A stretch of 9,433 bases of DNA from Bacteroides sp. (GTDB lineage Bacteria > Bacteroidota > Bacteroidia > Bacteroidales > Bacteroidaceae): assembly GCA_019416685.1 (NCBI GenBank), contig DXWV01000046.1, positions 1-9,433 on the forward strand, written 5' to 3'. The translations under genes and the position numbers were made by a program. The notes under the pieces are model-generated. The model worked only from the letters and a program-made list of their open reading frames with translations, made no database searches and was not told the DNA's origin. Positions 1 through 6,097 of the stretch are shown here, piece by piece (within the stretch, counting starts at the first letter, position 1; each line of letters starts with the position of its first letter).

Positions 1-1379
1 AACAAAAAACTCTGAAAGATAGCTTTTCACTGAGAGGAAAAGGTCTTCACACTGGTCTTGACCTGACTGTAACGTTTAATCCTGCCCCCGACAATCACGG
101 GTATAAAATACAACGCATTGATTTAGAAGGACATCCCACTATCGATGCTGTAGCAGACAACGTAACAGAAACAACCCGCGGTACTGTATTGTCTAAGAAT
201 GGAGTAAAAGTAAGCACCGTTGAACATGGAATGGCGGCACTCTATGCCTTAGGAATCGACAACTGCCTCATTCAGGTAAATGGTCCGGAGTTCCCTATTC
301 TGGACGGTAGTGCACAATATTACGTACAAGAAATTGAAAGAGTCGGAACAGAAGAACAAAGTGCTGTAAAAGACTTTTATATCATTAAATCAAAAATTGA
401 ATTCCGTGATGAAGAGACCGGGTCGTCCATTATTGTATTGCCAGACGAAAACTTCAGTCTGAATGTACTGGTTTCTTATGATTCTACCATCATTCCCAAT
501 CAATTTGCTACACTGGAAGACATGGCCAAATTCAAAGACGAAGTGGCGGCCAGCCGTACTTTCGTATTTGTTCGCGAAATCGAACCGCTTCTCTCGGCCG
601 GGCTAATTAAAGGTGGTGACCTGGATAATGCTATCGTTATTTACGAACGCAAGATGTCACAGGAAAACTATGATAAACTGGCAGATATAATGGGAGTTCC
701 CCACATGGATGCCGAACAACTGGGCTACATTAATCATAAACCGTTGGTATGGGCTAATGAATGTGCCCGTCACAAACTCTTGGATGTTATTGGTGATCTC
801 GCCCTCATTGGCAAACCTATTAAAGGCCGTATCATAGCTACTCGCCCGGGACATACCATCAACAATAAGTTCGCCCGTCAGATGCGTAAAGAAATTCGCT
901 TGCACGAAATACAGGCTCCTATATACAATTGTGACGAAGAACCGATCATGGACGTAAACCGTATCCGCGAACTGCTTCCTCACCGTTATCCGTTCCAGTT
1001 AGTAGACAAGGTTATCGAGATCGGCGCCAATTATATAGTCGGTATCAAGAACGTCACTTCCAACGAACCATTTTTTCAAGGACACTTCCCCGAGGAACCG
1101 GTAATGCCGGGTGTTCTTCAAATAGAAGCAATGGCGCAAATTGGTGGTTTGCTTGTGCTCAACTCTGTAGACGAACCAAATCGTTACTCTACTTATTTCA
1201 TGAAAATAGATGGTGTTAAATTCCGTCAGAAAGTAGTACCCGGTGATACCCTTATCTTCCGTGTAGAATTACTCGCTCCTATTCGTCGTGGTATCTCTAC
1301 AATGAAGGGGTATGCATTTGTGGGTGAAAAGGTAGTATGCGAAGCGGAATTTATGGCTCAAATAGTAAAAAATAAATAA
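1..1379 (+). CDS. lpxC-fabZ: Bifunctional LpxC-FabZ: UDP-3-O-acyl-GlcNAc deacetylase fused to 3-hydroxyacyl-ACP dehydratase (5' end cut)
   Basis: The reading frame is open from the window edge (first whole codon at nt 3) and gives 458 visible residues. Bacteroides homologues have about 461, so only about three codons are missing. The TTG at 189 is an internal leucine codon, because conserved LpxC sequence (SLRGKGLHTG) lies upstream of it. The N-terminal part (nt 3 to about 920) is the zinc-dependent deacetylase, the committed step of lipid A synthesis. Its Glu-His pair is at 222-227, the second metal ligands His and Asp in the HKLLD motif are at 771-785, and the catalytic His in RPGHT is at 852-854. 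From nt 948 (MDVNRIRELLPHRYP) a complete FabZ hot-dog domain follows, with catalytic His in GHFP at 1083-1085 and Glu at 1125-1127. FabZ dehydrates 3-hydroxyacyl-ACP, the same substrate pool that LpxA draws on. The fusion is typical of Bacteroidetes. lpxA follows after 9 nt. All key residues are present and there is no frameshift. Confidence 0.97.
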   Translation, partial: QKTLKDSFSLRGKGLHTGLDLTVTFNPAPDNHGYKIQRIDLEGHPTIDAVADNVTETTRGTVLSKNGVKVSTVEHGMAALYALGIDNCLIQVNGPEFPILDGSAQYYVQEIERVGTEEQSAVKDFYIIKSKIEFRDEETGSSIIVLPDENFSLNVLVSYDSTIIPNQFATLEDMAKFKDEVAASRTFVFVREIEPLLSAGLIKGGDLDNAIVIYERKMSQENYDKLADIMGVPHMDAEQLGYINHKPLVWANECARHKLLDVIGDLALIGKPIKGRIIATRPGHTINNKFARQMRKEIRLHEIQAPIYNCDEEPIMDVNRIRELLPHRYPFQLVDKVIEIGANYIVGIKNVTSNEPFFQGHFPEEPVMPGVLQIEAMAQIGGLLVLNSVDEPNRYSTYFMKIDGVKFRQKVVPGDTLIFRVELLAPIRRGISTMKGYAFVGEKVVCEAEFMAQIVKNK

Positions 1380-1388
1380 TTACTGATT

Positions 1389-2156
1389 ATGATAAGTCCC
1401 TTAGCGTATATTCATCCCGAGGCTAAGATCGGGGAAAACGTAGAGATTGGTCCTTTTGTTTACATTGACAAAAATGTGGTTATTGGTGATAATAATACCG
1501 TCATGCCCAATGCCAACATTCTATACGGTTCTCGTATCGGTAACGGAAATACCATTTTTCCGGGTGCTGTGATTGGTGCCATCCCACAAGATCTCAAGTT
1601 TCGTGGTGAAGAAACCACAGCCGAAATTGGTGATAACAATATCATTCGTGAGAATGTAACAGTCAATCGTGGCACAGCAGCCAAAGGTAAAACGATTGTA
1701 GGTAATAATAATCTGCTAATGGAAGGAGTACATGTGGCACATGATGCTATTATTGGTAATGGCTGTATCATTGGAAACTCTACGAAAATGGCAGGAGAAA
1801 TCATTATTGATGACAACGCGATTATCAGTGGTGCCGTACTAATGCATCAATTTTGCCGTGTAGGCGGATATGTAATGATACAAGGAGGAAGCCGTTTCAG
1901 TAAAGATATCCCTCCTTACATTATTGCCGGACGTGAACCAATTACTTATAGTGGCATTAATATCATCGGCTTGCGCCGTCGTGGTTTCAGCAACGAAGTA
2001 ATAGAAAACATTCACAACGCCTACCGCATCATTTACCAAAGCGGACTGAATATTACAGATGCATTGGTTAAAATAGAGACGGATGTTCCAATGAGCCCGG
2101 AGATTGAATATATCGTAGGCTTTATTCGCAATTCAGAACGTGGAATTATAAAATAA
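1389..2156 (+). CDS. lpxA: Acyl-ACP--UDP-N-acetylglucosamine O-acyltransferase, LpxA
   Basis: LpxA moves a 3-hydroxyacyl chain from ACP to the 3-OH of UDP-GlcNAc, the first step of lipid A synthesis, in the cytoplasm. The 255-residue length is usual for the family. Roughly the first 180 residues are hexapeptide repeats of the left-handed beta helix (many [IV]-G-[DN]-N steps). The catalytic base is His118 in VHVAHD (His125 in E. coli). The substrate-binding stretch PQDLKFRGE is at 66-74, HQFC is at 153-156, and GLRRRGFS lies in the helical C-terminus. Gly166 in the VMIQGG stretch lines up, by constant offset from memory, with the acyl-ruler Gly173 of E. coli. That would suit a long acyl chain. 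The gene starts 9 nt after lpxC-fabZ, with no Shine-Dalgarno sequence, which is normal for this phylum, and is surely cotranscribed with it. The stop codon abuts the first repeat array. Confidence 0.97.
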   Translation: MISPLAYIHPEAKIGENVEIGPFVYIDKNVVIGDNNTVMPNANILYGSRIGNGNTIFPGAVIGAIPQDLKFRGEETTAEIGDNNIIRENVTVNRGTAAKGKTIVGNNNLLMEGVHVAHDAIIGNGCIIGNSTKMAGEIIIDDNAIISGAVLMHQFCRVGGYVMIQGGSRFSKDIPPYIIAGREPITYSGINIIGLRRRGFSNEVIENIHNAYRIIYQSGLNITDALVKIETDVPMSPEIEYIVGFIRNSERGIIK

Positions 2157-2307
2157 GTTATAAGGTTATGATGTTATAAAGTTATAGAGTTATAAAACCA
2201 TTATACACTTTATACTCCCTATAATAACAATAACACTATAACTTTAAAACCCTATAACTTTATAACAATTATAACACTATAGCATTAAAACTCTATAACT
2301 TTATAAC
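2157..2307 (+). repeat. Inverted array of about 8-bp AT-rich units between lpxA and the next gene
   Basis: The left half is five uninterrupted octamers of form GTTATANN starting at 2157, 2165, 2173, 2181 and 2189, directly after the lpxA stop. An irregular spacer covers about 2197-2220. The right half, about 2221-2307, is mostly octamers ending in TATAAC or AAAAC (for example 2235-2242, 2251-2258, 2259-2266, 2292-2299, 2300-2307). These are the reverse complement of the left type. A perfect 21-bp inverted repeat joins 2171-2191 to 2289-2309. The left copy 2172-2187 is also perfectly complementary to 2252-2267 (16 bp), so two alternative hairpins are possible. The array ends 3 nt before the ATG at 2311. 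Units contain TAACTTTA, one base short of the -7 consensus TAnnTTTG. Function is unknown. Confidence 0.85.
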
Positions 2308-2310
2308 ATT

Positions 2311-2871
2311 ATGATATACAGATTTACAATCATATCTGATGAAGTAGATAATTTTATCAGAGAAATACAGATTGATCCGGAAGCAACGTTTTATGACTTC
2401 CATGAAGCGATACTAAAATCAACAGGTTACACTAATGATCAGATGACCTCATTCTTCCTTTGTGACGACGACTGGGAGAAAGAGAAAGAAGTCACTTTGG
2501 AGGAGATGGACGACAATCCTGAGATGGATAGTTGGGTAATGAAAGATACCACTCTGAGCGAGCTGATTGAAGATGAGAAACAAAAATTGCTCTATGTATT
2601 TGACTACATGACAGAACGTTGTTTCTTTATCGAATTATCCGAAATCATCACCGGTAAAAATATGCAAGGTGCCAAATGTACCAAGAAGTCCGGAGAAGCT
2701 CCTAAACAGATTATGGACTTTGAGGAAATGGCTGCCAGTACCGGTTCACTCGATCTGGACGAAAATTTTTATGGCGATCAGGACTTTGATCTGGAAGACT
2801 TTGATGCCGATGGTTTTGACATGGGTGGCGGCGCAGCAGATGCAGGGACATTTGAAGAAGAAAAACTTTAA
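2311..2871 (+). CDS. pRiA4b ORF-3-like family protein with acidic tail, function unknown
   Basis: This 186-residue soluble protein has no signal peptide or membrane segment. The first 115 residues or so fit, in my reading, the plasmid pRiA4b ORF-3-like fold (also annotated as IS1096 passenger TnpR-like). The match is an opening YRFTI strand, an ATFYDFHEAILKSTGY segment, a CDDDWEKEKEV segment and a late strand pair (YVFDYMTERCFFIEL). The family hallmark resembling YDFGDxWxH is poorly kept here: FDYMTERCFF stands in its place. The last 52 residues or so are strongly acidic (18 Asp/Glu), with a repetitive DFDLEDFDADGFD stretch that is probably disordered. The family's biochemical role is not established and I infer none. 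Despite the family name there is no sign of a mobile element here. The gene is bracketed by two inverted repeat arrays, which may separate its expression from lpxA and miaA. Confidence 0.8.
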   Translation: MIYRFTIISDEVDNFIREIQIDPEATFYDFHEAILKSTGYTNDQMTSFFLCDDDWEKEKEVTLEEMDDNPEMDSWVMKDTTLSELIEDEKQKLLYVFDYMTERCFFIELSEIITGKNMQGAKCTKKSGEAPKQIMDFEEMAASTGSLDLDENFYGDQDFDLEDFDADGFDMGGGAADAGTFEEEKL

Positions 2872-2872
2872 T

Positions 2873-2959
2873 CAATTGACAATTGATAGTTGACAATTGA
2901 CAGTTAGCAGCTGTACACTGCATAGTAACTGTCAATTGTCAACTATCAACTCTCAACTA
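2873..2959 (+). repeat. Inverted array of 7-bp units with 24-bp perfect hairpin arms, upstream of miaA
   Basis: The left half is five tandem heptamers at 2873-2907: CAATTGA, CAATTGA, TAGTTGA, CAATTGA, CAGTTAG. The right half is at 2932-2959: TCAATTG, TCAACTA, TCAACTC, TCAACTA. The right type is the reverse complement of the left type. Positions 2883-2906 and 2926-2949 form a perfect 24-bp inverted repeat around a 19-nt loop that holds a further GCAG/CTGC pair. The array begins one base after the stop of the upstream gene and ends 5 nt before the miaA ATG. There is no T-run after the stem, so it is not a classic intrinsic terminator. An RNA hairpin here would end about 15 nt before the miaA start. 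Confidence 0.87.
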
Positions 2960-2964
2960 AAATA

Positions 2965-3891
2965 ATGGCTGCTCTTATAGTCCTCATAGGTCCAACCGGC
3001 GTTGGAAAAACAGAACTTAGTCTCCGGTTGGCGGAACACTTCCACACGTGTATTGTTTCTGCTGACTCAAGGCAACTCTATGCTGATTTAAAGATAGGTA
3101 CAGCAGCTCCTACCTCAGAGCAACTCAATCGTGTACCTCATTATCTGGTAGGCACTTTAAAACTGACAGATTATTACAGTGCCGCCCGTTATGAAGAAGA
3201 AGCATTAGCCACACTCGACAATCTATTCCACCAACATGATACCGTCATCCTTACCGGAGGCTCTATGATGTACATAGACGCTATCTGCAAAGGTATCGAT
3301 GACATCCCCACTGTAGATGCAGAAACCCGCGAACTGATGTTACAGAGGTATGAAACAGAAGGACTCGAAAAACTCTGTGCTGAACTAAAACTATTAGATC
3401 CCGAATATTACAGGATAGTAGACTTAAAGAATCCTAAACGCGTGATTCATGCACTCGAGATCTGTTACATGACAGGGAAAACTTATACATCTTTTCGTAC
3501 GCAACAAAAAAAACAACGCCCTTTTCGCATTATCAAGGTAGGACTGACCCGTGACCGTGCCGAACTTTATGACCGTATCAACCACAGGGTAGATATCATG
3601 ATAGAAGAAGGATTGCTTGAAGAAGCCCGAAGCGTATATCCCTACCGTACTCTCAACTCGCTCAACACCGTGGGATACAAAGAAATGTTCAATTATCTGG
3701 ATGGCACCTGGGAACTGCCTTTTGCCATCGAAAAGATAAAACAAAATTCGCGTATCTACTCGCGTAAACAAATGACATGGTTCAAGCGGGACGAAGAGAT
3801 ACAATGGTTTCACCCTGAACAGGAAACTGAAATACTGGATTATATCGACACAAAAATACAAGAAGAAACAAGTATTCAAAAAGACTCTTAG
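2965..3891 (+). CDS. miaA: tRNA dimethylallyltransferase, MiaA
   Basis: MiaA transfers the dimethylallyl group from DMAPP to N6 of A37 in tRNAs reading codons that start with U. The 308 residues are the normal length. The P-loop is GPTGVGKT at 9-16. Next is SADSRQLY at 32-39, which contains the catalytic Asp34 that activates the adenine N6 amine. GGSMMYID follows near residue 97. The tRNA-binding region includes LTRDRAELYDRIN, VGYKEMF from 236, and the C-terminal RIYSRKQMTW at 263-272. The start is unambiguous because the P-loop strand begins at once. There is no Shine-Dalgarno sequence, and the ATG sits 5 nt after a long inverted repeat array. The gene may be read through from upstream or have its own promoter, which I could not locate. 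The next gene begins 34 nt downstream. Confidence 0.97.
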   Translation: MAALIVLIGPTGVGKTELSLRLAEHFHTCIVSADSRQLYADLKIGTAAPTSEQLNRVPHYLVGTLKLTDYYSAARYEEEALATLDNLFHQHDTVILTGGSMMYIDAICKGIDDIPTVDAETRELMLQRYETEGLEKLCAELKLLDPEYYRIVDLKNPKRVIHALEICYMTGKTYTSFRTQQKKQRPFRIIKVGLTRDRAELYDRINHRVDIMIEEGLLEEARSVYPYRTLNSLNTVGYKEMFNYLDGTWELPFAIEKIKQNSRIYSRKQMTWFKRDEEIQWFHPEQETEILDYIDTKIQEETSIQKDS

Positions 3892-3925
3892 ATTCCATTT
3901 TAACACAGACTTAAATACATTTATT

Positions 3926-5968
3926 ATGAAGAGATTAATACTCCTTTGTCTCAATATCCTTTTGTTTTTCACCGTTCATGCACAAAATAAAGAACAACAA
4001 CAGTATGATTCTATCATGACTATCATGAAAGACAAATCTATTCCTGTGTTAGAACGATATTACATGACCGGAGATATAGAGTACCTTTCGCGTGAGCACC
4101 AGATTGAAGTAATGAAGCAGCTAATTCCGGAAGCAAAAAATCTGGAAGATAAAGCTGTTGTAACGCGTTTATATTCCATTATCTCTCTCTTCAGAACCCA
4201 GTTGAGTCATATGGAAATCGCTAAAAATTATCTGGACAGTGCATTTGTTTATGACGGAGAATTTGCCAATAATAATATTTCGGGCATGATGCATTTTGTA
4301 GCAGGGAATTATTATATGGCACAAACTGATTTTGTCGAAGCTCAAAAGAATTATTACAAAGCTGCTGAATATTTTAATAAGAATGAGCAAAAGCCAAGTA
4401 TCCTGACAGATGTCTATTATGATTTGTCCATGATCTATATCCTGTGGAGAGATGAAAAAGGATTAGCCGAATTGATGAAAGATATGGAGCACTCTCCTGT
4501 TGATTTCCCCTTTCAGCATATTTTAAAACTAACTGTACAATCACAGTATTATTACGCACATTACATAAACACGGAAAACACAGCTTATTTAGACTCTGCT
4601 GCTATCTACAACAATCTGGCATTTGATGTTTACAACACAACAGATAATCCATACGATGTAGGATACCAGATTGCCGATAATTATCTCTCACAAGCACTTA
4701 TTTATTGTTTGCAAGGGAAAATAGCAGAAGCACAAAAATGTTTGGCTACAGGACAAAAGCTTATAAATCCAAAGTTATTAGATTCAGATGCCCGAATCCT
4801 TTTTATTTCGGGGACTATCTCTTTCTATCTGAAAGATTATCCAAAGGCAGAAAAGAACTTATTGGCAGGATTACAAAAGTTAGAGATGCTGAGTGAAGAG
4901 AAGAAAATTAATTATGATGAATCTATTAGTTCTTCCTATCAGATATTAGCTCAAATATATGAAGAACAGAAACTTTATGATAAAGCATTGGCAGCAGAAC
5001 GCAAATCAATTGATTATGCCACCCGCCTAAACGATAAAAATAATCGGAAAGAAATAAACACACTACGTGTGAAGTATAACTTAGATCAGGCTGAGCGTAG
5101 CGTAAAACAGCTTTCAGTGCTCAATGAACAAAGAAAACGCGTCAACCTGCTTGCAATAGGAATGATAATACTGGCATTAATCACTATTATTCTATTAGTG
5201 ATTCGTCATCGTTCACGTCAAAAACTGAATGCTCATTTATTGCAAATTGCAGAACTAAAACAACAGGAAGCAGATTTAATGATCGAACTTCAAAAATCTA
5301 AACTGGAAGAAAAAGAAAACGAGTTTCAAACCATTCTCAATGAGTCCAAACAACGTCATGTACAATCTTATCTTGAAGGTCTGGAAGCAGAACGGGAACG
5401 ACTGGCAACCGAACTTCACGATGATGTATGCAACAATCTTATGGCGCTTGAAATACAAATACGGGCACAGTATAAAGAGCAAGAGGGTGCAACACCAACG
5501 ATAGTAGAGACACTGACAGAAATACGTAATCGAGTCCGTACAGTTTCACATGAACTGATGCCGCCTACATTCCAATATGCAACACTGGACGAAATGCTGG
5601 AAGATTTCATAACTCACCTCAATCTGCCTGAAAAAACAAAAGCTGAGTACCGATCAACTCCGGGTACGGATTGGAACAGTATCCCTTCAGAGATTGGTTT
5701 TGAATTCTACAGAATAACTCAGGAAGCTATTAACAATGCAATAAAATACGCTTCGGCCCACAAAATATCAGTAGAACTGAAACTCGAAGATCATCAACTC
5801 TCTATTACAATAGAAGATGACGGCAAAGGGTTCGATACAGAAAAGAAAACGAAAGGAATCGGGCTGCATACCATAGCACAACGCATTCAATCCATCAAGG
5901 GTACGTTTGAACTGATATCACACATAGGTGCCGGTACAAAAATAGTAGTAAAAATCTCGCTTGCATAG
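3926..5968 (+). CDS. TPR-containing sensor histidine kinase, HisKA_3/NarL-type
   Basis: This is a 680-residue inner-membrane kinase. A signal peptide covers about residues 1-19 (hydrophobic LILLCLNILLFF, probable cut after VHA). The periplasmic region to about residue 405 is helical with TPR-like repeats, clearest near 121-150, 291-320 and 336-365. One transmembrane segment lies at about 407-426, then a charged coiled-coil linker to about 490. The dimerisation and phosphotransfer motif ELHDDVCNNL has the phosphorylated His at 498. The ATPase domain has an N-box (EAINNAIKYA, from 600), a G1 box (DDGKGF, 631-636) and a G2 box (GIGLHT, from 644). This architecture usually signals to a LuxR/NarL-type regulator, but none is encoded nearby, so it is an orphan within this window. 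It probably senses a protein or envelope state through the TPRs (inferred). It starts 34 nt after miaA and may be cotranscribed with it. Confidence 0.93.
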   Translation: MKRLILLCLNILLFFTVHAQNKEQQQYDSIMTIMKDKSIPVLERYYMTGDIEYLSREHQIEVMKQLIPEAKNLEDKAVVTRLYSIISLFRTQLSHMEIAKNYLDSAFVYDGEFANNNISGMMHFVAGNYYMAQTDFVEAQKNYYKAAEYFNKNEQKPSILTDVYYDLSMIYILWRDEKGLAELMKDMEHSPVDFPFQHILKLTVQSQYYYAHYINTENTAYLDSAAIYNNLAFDVYNTTDNPYDVGYQIADNYLSQALIYCLQGKIAEAQKCLATGQKLINPKLLDSDARILFISGTISFYLKDYPKAEKNLLAGLQKLEMLSEEKKINYDESISSSYQILAQIYEEQKLYDKALAAERKSIDYATRLNDKNNRKEINTLRVKYNLDQAERSVKQLSVLNEQRKRVNLLAIGMIILALITIILLVIRHRSRQKLNAHLLQIAELKQQEADLMIELQKSKLEEKENEFQTILNESKQRHVQSYLEGLEAERERLATELHDDVCNNLMALEIQIRAQYKEQEGATPTIVETLTEIRNRVRTVSHELMPPTFQYATLDEMLEDFITHLNLPEKTKAEYRSTPGTDWNSIPSEIGFEFYRITQEAINNAIKYASAHKISVELKLEDHQLSITIEDDGKGFDTEKKTKGIGLHTIAQRIQSIKGTFELISHIGAGTKIVVKISLA

Positions 5969-6006
5969 ATATAAATACCATTTATCTCCTTCTTAATTTT
6001 ATTAAT

Positions 6007-6032
6007 CTGTGACTTAAATTCGTAAGTCACAG
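6007..6032. promoter_or_regulatory. Perfect 10-bp dyad (possible operator or transcript hairpin)
   Basis: CTGTGACTTA at 6007-6016 and its exact reverse complement TAAGTCACAG at 6023-6032 flank a 6-nt centre. The dyad lies 38 nt after the kinase stop and about 24 nt upstream of the -7 box of the next gene, centred roughly 50 bp before the expected transcription start. That place fits an activator or repressor site. No T-run follows on either strand, so an intrinsic terminator is less likely. A hairpin protecting the kinase mRNA end remains possible. Confidence 0.55.
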
Positions 6033-6055
6033 GCTGATAAATGAAAAAAAATCAG

Positions 6056-6063
6056 TAGCTTTG
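6056..6063 (+). promoter_or_regulatory. Bacteroides-type -7 promoter element (TAnnTTTG) for the AsmA-like gene
   Basis: TAGCTTTG matches the Bacteroides primary sigma factor -7 consensus TAnnTTTG exactly. An A-rich stretch (6041-6051) lies just upstream. I see no good TTTG -33 box at the right spacing, which is common in this phylum. Transcription should start near 6069. That would leave about 4 nt before the ATG at 6074 but a normal leader of about 28 nt before the ATG at 6098, so it supports the later start. Confidence 0.65.
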
Positions 6064-6097
6064 CTATCTCAATATGTTTAATCAAAAACCTGCAAAC

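Noticed and set aside
189..191. TTG as the start of the lpxC-fabZ gene
   Set aside because: The frame is open to the window edge and upstream codons encode conserved LpxC N-terminal sequence, so this is an internal leucine.
657..983. Minus-strand open frames inside lpxC-fabZ, and similar ones inside the other genes
   Set aside because: They lie opposite strongly conserved coding sequence, have no family features and are expected shadows.
2157..2307. The octamer array as a CRISPR or an origin iteron cluster
   Set aside because: Units are about 8 bp with no spacers of constant length, no cas genes or replication gene nearby, and the array is inverted in arrangement.
2669..2893. Plus-strand frame overlapping the end of the pRiA4b ORF-3-like gene
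   Set aside because: It overlaps the acidic tail in another frame and runs into the repeat array; composition is not that of a real protein.
3916..3923. TACATTTA as a -7 promoter box for the histidine kinase gene
   Set aside because: It lacks the final G and sits 2 nt before the ATG, so transcription would begin inside the coding region.
6007..6032. Dyad as a rho-independent terminator of the kinase gene
   Set aside because: No T-run follows on either strand; plus-strand sequence after it is A-rich.
6074..6076. ATG at 6074 as the start of the AsmA-like gene
   Set aside because: It lies about 5 nt after the expected transcription start and adds a non-typical MFNQKPAN prefix before a standard signal-anchor start at 6098.
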